Assembly (NCBI RefSeq): GCF_030252185.1
Contig: NZ_CP126970.1
Location: 1,612,001 to 1,676,000 of the forward strand
Direction: 5' to 3'
Source: Corynebacterium suedekumii
Lineage (GTDB): Bacteria > Actinomycetota > Actinomycetes > Mycobacteriales > Mycobacteriaceae
Length of the DNA stretch: 64,000 bases
Part shown: positions 41,673 to 49,993 of the stretch, piece by piece
Position numbering within the stretch: position 1 is the first letter of the stretch
Layout of the letters: every line of letters starts with the position of its first letter
The notes under the pieces: model-generated
Told to the model about the DNA's origin: nothing
The model's input: only the letters and a program-made list of their open reading frames with translations
Databases searched by the model: none
Translations under genes and position numbers: made by a program

Positions 41673-41853
41673 GGCGGGCCCGCGCGCGGGTGACCAGCTC
41701 GTCCGAGGTGATGGCGCCGGCGATGTACTCCTCGGCGTCAGCCCGGGTCGCAGGCGTCACGTCCACGCCCTCCATGGCCCCGTTGTGCAGGGCCAGGGAG
41801 ACTCGTCGCTGTCGTTCGGTCCGTGTGGTGGGGCGGGTGACTGTTATTCCCAT
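41659..41853 (-). CDS. VbhA-like antitoxin
   Basis: A 64-residue protein resembling VbhA antitoxins: a first helix RQRRVSLALHNGAMEG and a second block ATRADAEEYIAGAITSDELVTRARARHG. In class I Fic systems the inhibitory helix has (S/T)xxxE(G/N), where the Glu blocks ATP in the toxin. Here the motif reads Asn24-xxx-Glu28-Gly29, so the Glu and Gly are kept but the Ser/Thr is replaced. It overlaps the fic start by 14 nt, giving coupled translation. Confidence 0.85.
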   Translation of the reverse strand: MGITVTRPTTRTERQRRVSLALHNGAMEGVDVTPATRADAEEYIAGAITSDELVTRARARHGLR

Positions 41854-41916
41854 GCACCATCCCTTCAGGTCGTTTCCGCCATTCTACCGCAGGAGACGCG
41901 TCACCCCGTGCGTGAC

Positions 41917-41973
41917 GACGCCCCGCCTCCCGCCCGCCGCACGCAGGCGCGGCGGTGGGGGAGACGGGGCGTC
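41917..41973 (-). terminator. Terminator hairpin downstream of prs
   Basis: Arms GACGCCCCG and CGGGGCGTC with further CTCCC/GGGAG and CCGCCGC/GCGGCGG pairing form a long GC-rich hairpin about 20 nt after the prs stop. No T-run is present. Confidence 0.6.
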
Positions 41974-41980
41974 GATACGC
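41968..41980 (+). repeat. Dispersed 13-mer, GGCGTCGATACGC variant, at a terminator
   Basis: It overlaps one arm of the prs terminator hairpin, mirroring the arrangement at gapB (25474-25486). Confidence 0.75.
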
Positions 41981-41992
41981 GGGGGAGGGGGC

Positions 41993-42970
41993 TTAAGCCT
42001 CGCCCTCGAAGAGGGTGGTCACGGAGCCGTTCTCGAAGATCTCCTTGATGGTGCGGGCCAGCAGCGGGGCGATGGACAGGACGGTGAGGTTCTTCCAACC
42101 CTCGGTGGACTGCGGGAGGGTGTCGGTGGTGATGACCTCCTCAGCGCCGCACTCGGAGAGACGCTCCCGGGCCGGGTCGGAGAACACGCCGTGGGTGCAG
42201 GCGATGAGGACCGACTTCGCACCGGCCTCCTTGAGCACGCGGACGGCACCGGCGATGGTGCCGCCGGTGTCGATCATGTCGTCGAGGAGGATGCAGTCCT
42301 TGCCCTCGACGTCACCGACGACACGGTTGGACACGACCTTGTTGGCCACGTCCACGCTGCGGGTCTTGTGCACGAAGGCCATCGGCGCGTCACCGAGGGT
42401 GTTGGCCCACTTCTCGGCGACCTTGACGCGGCCGGCGTCGGGGGAGACGACACACAGGTTGTCCAGGGAGTACTTCTGGGTGATGTAGTCCGTGAGGATC
42501 GGCATGGCGTGCATGTGGTCGACCGGGCCGTCGAAGAAGCCCTGGATCTGGTCGGTGTGCAGGTCGACGGAGACGATGCGGTCCGCGCCGGCGGCGAGCA
42601 GCAGGTCGGCGACGAGGCGGGCGGAGATCGGCTCGCGGCCGCGGTGCTTCTTGTCCTGGCGGGCGTAGGGGTAGAACGGCAGGATCGCGGTGATGCGCTT
42701 GGCGGAGCCACGCTTGAGCGCGTCGATCATGATCAGCTGTTCCATCAGCCACTTGTTCAGCGGCTGGGTGTGGGACTGGATGACGAAGCAGTCCGCGCCA
42801 CGCACCGACTCCTCGAAGCGGATGAAGATCTCGCCGTTGGCGAAGTCCCGGGCGGTGGTGGGGGTGAGCTCGTAGCCGAGCTCCTGGGCCACCGCTTCGC
42901 CGAGCTCCGGGTGCGCACGCCCGGAGAACAGCATCATGTTTTTGTGGCTCTCGGTCCAGTGGGCAGTCAT
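41993..42970 (-). CDS. prs: Ribose-phosphate pyrophosphokinase
   Basis: A 325-residue enzyme that makes PRPP from ribose 5-phosphate and ATP for nucleotide, His and Trp synthesis and for decaprenyl-phosphoryl arabinose. Blocks are MMLFSGRAHPELGEAVAQELG, YPYARQDKKHRGREPISARLVADLL near 100 (flexible loop), the His of VDLHTDQIQGFF, and the PRPP loop DCILLDDMIDTGGTI near 230. It follows glmU by 9 nt on the same strand, as in other actinobacteria. Confidence 0.97.
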   Translation of the reverse strand: MTAHWTESHKNMMLFSGRAHPELGEAVAQELGYELTPTTARDFANGEIFIRFEESVRGADCFVIQSHTQPLNKWLMEQLIMIDALKRGSAKRITAILPFYPYARQDKKHRGREPISARLVADLLLAAGADRIVSVDLHTDQIQGFFDGPVDHMHAMPILTDYITQKYSLDNLCVVSPDAGRVKVAEKWANTLGDAPMAFVHKTRSVDVANKVVSNRVVGDVEGKDCILLDDMIDTGGTIAGAVRVLKEAGAKSVLIACTHGVFSDPARERLSECGAEEVITTDTLPQSTEGWKNLTVLSIAPLLARTIKEIFENGSVTTLFEGEA

Positions 42971-42979
42971 GGTCGCCGC

Positions 42980-44452
42980 TTAACCTTCCTGGTCGGTGTC
43001 GTCATGGGAAGCTGTGTTCTCCCGGGCGGCCCGGGCGGCCTCCGCCGCCGGAGTGCCCGGCCGCTTCTTCTCGACCCAGCCCTCGATGGTGCGCTGCGGC
43101 CCGCCGGACACGACGAGCGCTCCCGGGGGAACGTCCTCACGAATGACAGTACCCGCCCCCGAGTACGCGCCATCACCCACGGTCACCGGAGCGATGAACA
43201 TGGTGTCCGAGCCGGTCCGCACGTGGGAACCGATGGTGGTGTGGTGCTTGTTCACCCCGTCGTAGTTGACGAAGACGGAGGAGGCGCCGATGTTGGTCTC
43301 CTCACCGACGGTGGCGTCGCCGATGTAGGTCAGGTGCGGCACCTTGGAACCCCGGCCGATCCGGGCGTTCTTCGCCTCGACGAAGCCGCCGAGCTTGCCC
43401 TTCTCGCCGAGGACGGTGCCGGGCCGGATGTAGGTGAACGGGCCGACGGTGGCGTCCTCGCCGACGGCGGAACGCTCACCGTGGGTGCGGATGACCGAGG
43501 CCCCGCGCCCGACGGTCATGTCGGTGAGGGTGGTGTCCGGGCCGATGACGGCGTTGTCGCCGATGGAGGTCGCCCCCCACAGCTGAGTACCCGGGTGGAT
43601 GACCACGTCCTGCCCGACGGTGACGTTGACGCCGATGAAGGTGGTCGCAGGGTCGATGACCGTGGCGCCACCCCGCATCGCGGCCTCGACGGTGCGACGG
43701 TTGAGCTCGCGGGCGGCCTCGGCCAGCTGCACCCGGTCGTTGACCCCGGCGAGTTCGCGCGGGTCGTCGGCGACATGGGCGCGGACAGCGTGGCCGGCCT
43801 CGCGGGCGATGCCGAGGACGTCGGTGAGGTAGAGCTCGCCCTGCGCGTTGTCGGAGTCCAGCCTGGTCAGGGCGTCCCGCAGGATCGCCCCGTCGAAGGC
43901 GAACACGCCGGAGTTGACCTCGGTGATGGCCTTCGTGGCCTCGTCGGCGTCCTTCTGCTCGACGATGGCGGTGACGTCCCCGGCGTTGTTGCGGACGATG
44001 CGGCCGTAACCGGTCGGGTCATCCTGCCGCATGCTCAGGACGGTGACGGCCGCGCCGGAGTCGTCGTGGGCGGTCAGCAGGGCCCCGATGGTCTCGGCGG
44101 TGAGCAGCGGGACATCGCCGTTGGTGACGATGACGGTGCCGTCGAAGTCCGGGATCGGCTCCAGGCCGCACTGGACGGCGTGGCCGGTGCCGTTCTGCTC
44201 GGCCTGCACGGCCTGGAGCACCTCACGGTCCAGTTCCGCAGCGACGGCCTCGACGGCCGGGGCCACCTGGTCACGCTGGTGACCCACCACCGCGACGATG
44301 CGCTCCGGGTTGATCCCGGCGGCGGCGTGGAGGGCGTGCGACAGGAGGCTGCGCCCGCCGATCTCGTGGAGGGTCTTCTGCTTCGCGGACTTCATGCGGG
44401 TGCCGGCGCCGGCTGCCAGCACGACGACGGCACAGTTGGTGGAGGTGGGCAC
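42980..44452 (-). CDS. glmU: Bifunctional UDP-GlcNAc pyrophosphorylase / GlcN-1-P acetyltransferase
   Basis: A 490-residue bifunctional enzyme that makes UDP-GlcNAc for peptidoglycan and mycothiol. The uridyltransferase domain starts with [30 protein letters not shown] and contains TNGDVPLL near 105. The C-terminal half is a left-handed hexapeptide beta helix ([62 protein letters not shown]). GTG 44452 is chosen because AAAGGAG stands 10 nt upstream and the length fits corynebacterial GlmU; the frame stays open to ATG 44500. It forms an operon with prs. Confidence 0.95.
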   Translation of the reverse strand: MPTSTNCAVVVLAAGAGTRMKSAKQKTLHEIGGRSLLSHALHAAAGINPERIVAVVGHQRDQVAPAVEAVAAELDREVLQAVQAEQNGTGHAVQCGLEPIPDFDGTVIVTNGDVPLLTAETIGALLTAHDDSGAAVTVLSMRQDDPTGYGRIVRNNAGDVTAIVEQKDADEATKAITEVNSGVFAFDGAILRDALTRLDSDNAQGELYLTDVLGIAREAGHAVRAHVADDPRELAGVNDRVQLAEAARELNRRTVEAAMRGGATVIDPATTFIGVNVTVGQDVVIHPGTQLWGATSIGDNAVIGPDTTLTDMTVGRGASVIRTHGERSAVGEDATVGPFTYIRPGTVLGEKGKLGGFVEAKNARIGRGSKVPHLTYIGDATVGEETNIGASSVFVNYDGVNKHHTTIGSHVRTGSDTMFIAPVTVGDGAYSGAGTVIREDVPPGALVVSGGPQRTIEGWVEKKRPGTPAAEAARAARENTASHDDTDQEG

Positions 44453-44507
44453 GGGTGGGGCGCTCCTTTGTGGGGTGGGACTCGCGTTCCGGTCCAGCAT
44501 AACGCCC

Positions 44508-45755
44508 TCAGGCAGGCGTGGCGGAGACATCCTTCAGGCGGCGTGCGGCGACGATTCCGACCAGTCCGACGGCCGCCAGGAAGACCAGTGCCGCGGAGGA
44601 CCCCGCCTGGGCGACCACGCCCGAGACCGCGCCGACGAGCAGGAGGATGACCCCCATGAGGGTGTTGGCGGCCCCGACGTAGCGGGTGCGCTGGTCGCCC
44701 TCGGCCATGTCGACGATGTAGGTCTTGCGGGCCACCCGCACCGCGGTGTGGGCGAGGTTGACCAGGAAGAAGCCCACGGGGAACAGCCAGGCGGTGGCCT
44801 GGTTGGGCAGCCAGTGGGCGGCGGCGACCAGGCCGAGGAGGACGAGGGAGCCGACGCCGGCGCCGACGCTCATGACGGTGCGCGAGGAGGTGTCCGACCA
44901 GATCCCGGAGATCCGGCCACCCACCACGGCCGCCAGGCCGGAGGCGATGAGGAAGGCGCCCAGGCCGGTGAGGTCGTGGCCGATCTCCTGGCTCAGGGTG
45001 ACGATGAACGCCGTCGACAACGCCGTGACCAGCAGCAGGGACCGGACGATGACGAACTGCCGGAACTCGCTGTCACCGGTGAACAGCTGCCAGGTGTCCG
45101 ACCACCAGCTCCGGTCCATGCCCCGCGGCTCCACCTCGGAGACGGGTTCGTCGATGGTGTGGAAGACGACCGCCGCGACCGCCCACGCCGCGGCCGAGAC
45201 GAAGATGAGGGTGGCCAGGATCCACGTGGGGACCGGGGTGCCCAACCACTCGAGGAACAGGCCCACGGCCAGGGCGACGGCGCCGCCGAGGGCGGTGGCG
45301 CGTCCGGTGATCCGGCCGCGCCGGCCCTTGGAGATGGTCCGTCCCTGGACGTCCTTCGAGGCGATGGAGCACAGGGAACGGAAGACGGCGAGGGCCGCGA
45401 GCAGGACGGTGACGGCGATGCCGAGGGGGGCGGCGTCGAGAAGCAGGGCGGCCAGGCCGATGAGGGCGGCGGCCACCGCCTGCCCGAGGGAACCGATGAT
45501 CCAGATGCGCTTGCGGGAGCGCTGCGTGGTCACCCACGGGGTGAAGGCCGCCTGGGGGAGCATCGAGCCGGACTCGCGGATGGGCACGAGCAGGGCGATG
45601 AAGAAGCCCGGCGCGCCGGCGGCGCTGAGCAGCCAGGGCAGGACGGTCTTGGCGGCGACGATCTGGTCGCCGATGCCCTGCAGGCCGTTGGACCAGATGA
45701 ATCGGCGGGCGTTGTGGTCCTCGCGGGGATCGACGTGTTTCCGGGTGGTCTCCAC
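44508..45755 (-). CDS. MFS transporter
   Basis: A 415-residue membrane protein with about twelve helices. The N-terminal region [50 protein letters not shown] leads to loop 2-3 [15 protein letters not shown] central soluble loop follows helix 6 ([24 protein letters not shown]), and the second half has [22 protein letters not shown] and [26 protein letters not shown]. No ATG fits; GTG 45755 with AGGAAAG about 15 nt upstream is the best start. It is divergent from the 2-oxoglutarate oxygenase gene, with tandem operators between them. Substrate unknown. Confidence 0.82.
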   Translation of the reverse strand: METTRKHVDPREDHNARRFIWSNGLQGIGDQIVAAKTVLPWLLSAAGAPGFFIALLVPIRESGSMLPQAAFTPWVTTQRSRKRIWIIGSLGQAVAAALIGLAALLLDAAPLGIAVTVLLAALAVFRSLCSIASKDVQGRTISKGRRGRITGRATALGGAVALAVGLFLEWLGTPVPTWILATLIFVSAAAWAVAAVVFHTIDEPVSEVEPRGMDRSWWSDTWQLFTGDSEFRQFVIVRSLLLVTALSTAFIVTLSQEIGHDLTGLGAFLIASGLAAVVGGRISGIWSDTSSRTVMSVGAGVGSLVLLGLVAAAHWLPNQATAWLFPVGFFLVNLAHTAVRVARKTYIVDMAEGDQRTRYVGAANTLMGVILLLVGAVSGVVAQAGSSAALVFLAAVGLVGIVAARRLKDVSATPA

Positions 45756-45818
45756 TGCTGCGTGCGTGCCCTTTCCTTGAGTTCCGTTGAGTAGCGTGAA
45801 TAAAAATGGTGGACGTGA

Positions 45819-45857
45819 TGGACCGCTCGGTCTAAGTTGGTGGACCAAGCAGTCTAT
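45819..45857. promoter_or_regulatory. Tandem TetR-type operators
   Basis: Two copies of TGGACC-R-NN-C-RGTCTA lie at 45819-45835 and 45841-45857, 22 bp apart. The first is the near-perfect palindrome GACCG-CT-CGGTC. The second overlaps a TATATC -10-like box before the oxygenase gene. They lie between divergent genes. Confidence 0.6.
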
Positions 45858-45876
45858 ATCCCGGAAGGAACCCACC

Positions 45877-46908
45877 ATGAGCACACCGGACCACCACCAG
45901 GCGGCCTCCCTGCCGATCATCTCCCTGGCCCGGCTCATGCACGGGCCCGGACGCGACGAGGAGATCGCCCGACTGCGCCAGGTCACCCACGAGATCGGCT
46001 TCTTCTACCTCGCCGACCACGGCATCCCCGACGAGCTGTCGGCCGAGCTGTTCGACGTGGCCAAGGAGTTCTTCGCCCTCCCGCAGGAGCGGAAGGAGGA
46101 GATCGCCTTCACCGATAATCCGCACTACCGAGGGTACTCCCGCCTCGGCGAGGAACTGACCCAGGGCCTGACTGACTGGCGCGAACAGATCGACTACGGC
46201 GCCGACCGTCCCGCCCTCACCGAGGGGCTCACCGAGCATCCCTGGCGCATCCTCGAAGGACCCAACCCCTGGCCGAGTGCCCTGCCGCGGATGAAGCCGC
46301 TCATCAACGACTGGCAGGACCGGCTCTCCGACGTCGGCCTCGCCCTGCTGCGCGCCTGGGCCGAATCCCTCGGCCAGGCCCCCGACTACTTCGACGACAT
46401 CTTCGACCACCCGCACCCGATGATGAAGCTGGCCCACTACCCGGCGCCCGCCAACGGGGAAGCCGGGCAGGGCGTCGGCGCCCACCACGACGCCGGCGTG
46501 CTCACCCTCCTGCTGCCCGAGGAGGGCTCCACCGGACTGCAGGTCATCCACGACGGGGAGTGGATCGACGTCGACGCGATCCCGGGCCTGTTCGTGGTCA
46601 ACATCGGCGAACTCCTCGAGGCCGCCACCGACGGCTACCTCGTCTCCACCCCGCACCGCGTCCTGCCGTCCGCGCCGGGCACCTCGCGGTTCTCCATCCC
46701 CTTCTTCCTCACCCCCAACCTCGACGCCCGCTTCCCGCGCATCGACCTGCCCGCCGACCTCGCCGCCCAGGCCCGGGGGCTGGGCCGCGACATGAACGAC
46801 CAGGAGATCTTCGACATCTCCGGCCTCAACACCCTCAAGTCGCGCCTGCGCGCCCACCCCGAGACCACCGCCCGCTACCACGCCGAACTCGCGGAGGTGT
46901 GGGCATGA
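45877..46908 (+). CDS. Isopenicillin-N-synthase-like 2-oxoglutarate/Fe(II) oxygenase
   Basis: A 343-residue non-heme iron oxygenase. The N-terminal DIOX_N domain has LPIISLARLM, THEIGFFYLADHGIP and AKEFFALPQERKEEIA. The catalytic domain keeps the iron triad His203-X-Asp205 (GAHHDAGVLTLL) and His260 (VSTPHRVL), and the 2-oxoglutarate-binding Arg271-X-Ser273 (SRFSIPFF). Since R-X-S is present it probably uses 2-oxoglutarate. ATG 45877 has GGAAGGA upstream. Its stop overlaps the start of a lipoprotein gene (ATGA), so the two act together. Substrate unknown. Confidence 0.88.
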   Translation: MSTPDHHQAASLPIISLARLMHGPGRDEEIARLRQVTHEIGFFYLADHGIPDELSAELFDVAKEFFALPQERKEEIAFTDNPHYRGYSRLGEELTQGLTDWREQIDYGADRPALTEGLTEHPWRILEGPNPWPSALPRMKPLINDWQDRLSDVGLALLRAWAESLGQAPDYFDDIFDHPHPMMKLAHYPAPANGEAGQGVGAHHDAGVLTLLLPEEGSTGLQVIHDGEWIDVDAIPGLFVVNIGELLEAATDGYLVSTPHRVLPSAPGTSRFSIPFFLTPNLDARFPRIDLPADLAAQARGLGRDMNDQEIFDISGLNTLKSRLRAHPETTARYHAELAEVWA

Positions 46909-47723
46909 TCCGCGTATCGACGCCCCTCCGGCTCACCGCCGCCCTCCTCCTCACCGCCCCGCTGGCCGCCTGCTCCGCCGGCGCCGACCCCGACACCCTC
47001 GACGTCCTGGCCTCCTCCACTCCGCACGCCGAGATCCTCGAATGGGTCGACGAACAGCACGACGACATCTCCCTCGACATCAAGATCGTCACCGGCGGGC
47101 CCGAGGCGAACGCCGCCGTGGCCAACGGCTCCGTCGACGTCAACTACTTCCAGCACGAGCCCTACCTCCTCGACTGGGAGAACCAGACCGGCCAGGACGT
47201 GGAGATCCTCGCCCCCGTCCACATCGAACCGATGTCGCTGTACTCCACCGCCCACGACTCGATCGACGACATCCCCGACGGCTCCACCGTGGCTCTGCCC
47301 CGGAGTGGGTCCAACTTCGCCCGCGGCCTCCTCCTGCTCGCCGACCACGGCCTCATCACCCTCGACGCCGAGGCCGACCCGGCGGCCCTGTCCCAGATCA
47401 CCCTGACCTCCGTGGTGGACAACCCGAAGAACCTTGACCTGGTGCCCGTCGAGGACGAGCTCGCCGCCCGCTCCCTCGACGACCCGTCCATCGCCGCGGC
47501 CGTGATCAACTCCAACTTCGCCATGGAGGCCGGACTCGACCTCGACGCCGACACCCTCATCACCGAACGTCCTGAGGGCAACCCCTACGCCAACATCCTC
47601 GTCGCCTCCGCCGAGGGGAAGGCCGATCCGCGGGTGGCCACGCTCGTCGACGCCGTCACCTCCACCGCCACCGCCGACTGGATCCGCGAAAAGTACGGCC
47701 ACGCCGTCATCCCGGTGAACTAG
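46905..47723 (+). CDS. MetQ/NlpA-type substrate-binding lipoprotein, orphan
   Basis: A 272-residue exported lipoprotein. The signal peptide LTAALLLTAPLAAC ends at lipobox Cys23. The mature part follows MetQ: VLASSTPHAEILEWV, VNYFQHEPYLLDWEN near 90 and PRSGSNFARGLLLLADHGLITLD near 130, with NPKNLDLVPVEDELAARSL and AAAVINSNFAMEAGL further on. MetQ proteins bind methionine or related amino acids for an ABC importer, but no ATPase or permease gene is adjacent. It is translationally coupled to the upstream oxygenase. The first codons contain a GGCGTCGATACGC-type 13-mer. Confidence 0.87.
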   Translation: MIRVSTPLRLTAALLLTAPLAACSAGADPDTLDVLASSTPHAEILEWVDEQHDDISLDIKIVTGGPEANAAVANGSVDVNYFQHEPYLLDWENQTGQDVEILAPVHIEPMSLYSTAHDSIDDIPDGSTVALPRSGSNFARGLLLLADHGLITLDAEADPAALSQITLTSVVDNPKNLDLVPVEDELAARSLDDPSIAAAVINSNFAMEAGLDLDADTLITERPEGNPYANILVASAEGKADPRVATLVDAVTSTATADWIREKYGHAVIPVN

Positions 47724-47733
47724 CCTGGGAGGT

Positions 47734-49266
47734 ATGAGCCAGCCTGCCCGGATGACCAGACGTACCTTCTTCCGCGGGGCGGCGGTGATACTCGGTGGCG
47801 TGGCCCTGGCCCCCGCGATCGCGGCGTGCACCACCTCCGACCAGCCTGAACCCCGCGGCTACGACGGTGACCCGCGCCCGCTGCCCATCCCGCCGCTGTA
47901 CGAGGGTGAGATGGACGGTGACCGTCGGGTCTTCGCCCTGACCACCCGGGCGGGCCAGGCCGAGATCCTCCCCGGGGTGACCACCCCGACCTGGGGGTTC
48001 AACGGTGACGTCCTCGGCCCCACCCTCCGCGTCCGGCGCGGGGAGGACGTCCGCGTCGACATCACCAACGAGCTCGACGAGATGACCACCATCCACTGGC
48101 ACGGCATGAAGCTGCCCGCCTGGGCCGACGGTGGTCCGCATTCCCCGATCGAACCCGGCGCCACCTGGTCCCCGGAGTGGACCGTCGACCAGCCCGCCGC
48201 CACCCTCTGGTACCACCCGCACCCGCACGAGAAGACAGCCCTGCACTGCTACCGCGGCCTGGCCGGCATGCTGCTCGTCGACGATGAGGTCACCGACCGC
48301 CTCGACCTGCCCGCCGAGTACGGCGTCGACGACATCCCCGTGGTCATCACCGACGCCACGTTTCACGACGACGGCCGCCTCGACGAGGAGATCGACCCCA
48401 CCCTCGGCCTCCTCGGGGACACCCCGCTGGTCAACGGCATCACCAACGCCAGCTTCGCCGCCACCACCCGCCGCGTCCGCCTCCGGCTGCTCAACGGTGC
48501 CAGCATGCGCTTCCACCACCTCCAGCGTGCCGACGCCCGCCCCTTCCACGTCATCTCCTCCGATTCCGGCCTGCTCCCCGCACCGCAGGAGGTCGACTCC
48601 GTCCTCCTCAGCCCCGCCGAACGCGTGGACATCCTCGTCGACCTGGCACCGGGGGAGGAGACCATTCTCGAATCCGTCCCCCTGGACAACAACTTCGGCA
48701 TCCCCGCCGGTGAGAACGTCACCGACTTCGGCTTCGGCGACTCCTTCACCCTCCTGACCGTCACCGGCCCCGGCGACAACGCCCCCGAGCCTTCCGCCGT
48801 GCCGACCACCCTCGACCCCAACGCCGAGGCCACCCCGGACGTCGGCTCCGCGGTCCGCCGGGAGTTCGCCCTCAACACCTTCCGCATCAACGACCAGCTC
48901 ATGGACATGAACCGGGTCGACGTCACCATCGACCACCGCGACCCCGAGGTGTGGGTGGTCACCAACGAGAACTCCGACTGGCCCCACAACTTCCACATCC
49001 ACAACGCCCGCTTCAAGGTCCTGTCCCTCGACGGCACCGACGTCACCGAGGTGCTCACCACCGGCTGGAAGGACACCGTCGCCCTGCCCCCGAACTCCAC
49101 CGTGGAACTGGCCGTCGAGTTCGGCTGGCACCCCGACCCGGCCGTGCCGTACATGTTCCACTGCCACATGCTCCTCCACGAGGACGAGGGCATGATGGGC
49201 CAGTTCGTCATCGTCGAACCCGGCCAGGAAGCCGCACTCGAACCGATGTCGGGGCGCTCCCACTAG
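47734..49266 (+). CDS. Multicopper oxidase, Tat-exported lipoprotein
   Basis: A 510-residue three-domain cupredoxin oxidase. The N-terminus has a twin-arginine motif TRRTFFRG (Arg9-Arg10), a hydrophobic stretch and a lipobox AIAAC with Cys32. All copper-ligand blocks are present: TIHWHGMKLP, TLWYHPHPHEKTA, PHNFHIHNARFKVL and YMFHCHMLLHEDEGMMGQF with the type 1 His-Cys-His and axial Met. C. glutamicum has a comparable copper-inducible oxidase, CopO. A role in Cu(I) oxidation and copper tolerance is likely, with laccase activity possible. It follows the lipoprotein gene by 10 nt. Confidence 0.94.
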   Translation: MSQPARMTRRTFFRGAAVILGGVALAPAIAACTTSDQPEPRGYDGDPRPLPIPPLYEGEMDGDRRVFALTTRAGQAEILPGVTTPTWGFNGDVLGPTLRVRRGEDVRVDITNELDEMTTIHWHGMKLPAWADGGPHSPIEPGATWSPEWTVDQPAATLWYHPHPHEKTALHCYRGLAGMLLVDDEVTDRLDLPAEYGVDDIPVVITDATFHDDGRLDEEIDPTLGLLGDTPLVNGITNASFAATTRRVRLRLLNGASMRFHHLQRADARPFHVISSDSGLLPAPQEVDSVLLSPAERVDILVDLAPGEETILESVPLDNNFGIPAGENVTDFGFGDSFTLLTVTGPGDNAPEPSAVPTTLDPNAEATPDVGSAVRREFALNTFRINDQLMDMNRVDVTIDHRDPEVWVVTNENSDWPHNFHIHNARFKVLSLDGTDVTEVLTTGWKDTVALPPNSTVELAVEFGWHPDPAVPYMFHCHMLLHEDEGMMGQFVIVEPGQEAALEPMSGRSH

Positions 49267-49934
49267 ATGGAGTGGATCGCGGACTCCTTGAGCAGCCGCA
49301 GGCGGATGCGCTTGGCCGTCTCCATGTGGTCCCGGGCCAACTGCCGCGCGCGGTCCGCATCGCGTGCCTCAATGGCGGCGAGTAGGGCGGCATGTTCGTC
49401 CAACGACTCCGCCCACCGGTCGTTGACGGCGAGGGTCGGGCGAGGGGAGTGGATGAGATGGCTCTCCAGCCTCTCGAGCAGGTCGATGAGGACGGGGTTG
49501 TGTGTGGCCGTCCAGATCGCCTCGTGGAACTCCAGGTTGGTGCTCAGCATCTGGTGGTCCGTCGGATCCTTCAGGGCGCGGTCCCGGGCCAGCAGCCCCT
49601 CAAGCCGAAGGAGTTCGGAGAGCTGGTGGGACCGGGCCGCCTCCGCCGCGGCGGTGGCCTCGAGCGTGACCCGCAGGTCATACACCTGGATCACCCGCTC
49701 CGGATCGGTCCGGGGAATCTCCAGCCCCCGGTCCCGACGGACCAGCAGCTGTTCCTGCTGGAGTCGGGTGAGCACCGAGCGGATCGGGGTGCGGGACACC
49801 CCGAACCGCTGCGCCAGCGGGATCTCCTTGAACTGGGTGCCGGCCGGGTGTTGCCCGGTGAGGATCTCGTCGCGCAGCACCGTGAAGATCTGGTCGGTAT
49901 CGATCTTTCGTTCTCGGGGCGCGCTCATGCTCAT
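49263..49934 (-). CDS. GntR family (FCD) regulator
   Basis: A 223-residue regulator of the FadR/FCD branch. The N-terminal winged helix has FTVLRDEILTGQHPAGTQFKEIPLAQRFGVSRTPIRSVLTRLQQEQLL, with recognition helix VSRTPIRSVL. The all-helical FCD domain follows, with metal-binding residues in YDLRVTLEATAAAEAA, EFHEAIW and DEHAALLAAIEARD. Several ATGs are possible (49928, 49934, 49946). It lies 59 nt downstream of tcuA on the same strand. The paired GTATAC-N4-GTATAC sites between tcuA and tctC suit this family and are the probable targets (inference). Confidence 0.9.
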   Translation of the reverse strand: MSMSAPRERKIDTDQIFTVLRDEILTGQHPAGTQFKEIPLAQRFGVSRTPIRSVLTRLQQEQLLVRRDRGLEIPRTDPERVIQVYDLRVTLEATAAAEAARSHQLSELLRLEGLLARDRALKDPTDHQMLSTNLEFHEAIWTATHNPVLIDLLERLESHLIHSPRPTLAVNDRWAESLDEHAALLAAIEARDADRARQLARDHMETAKRIRLRLLKESAIHSI

Positions 49935-49993
49935 TCTCACTTTCATTCCGGTGCCCGGCACCGGATGTGGACCGGATGCCCGAATTCTACAGG

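Noticed and set aside
41690..44650. 986-codon open frame across prs and glmU on the plus strand
   Set aside because: It runs antisense to two certain genes and shows no domain.
46905..47723. Complete methionine ABC importer
   Set aside because: Only the binding lipoprotein is present; no ATPase or permease gene is within the window.
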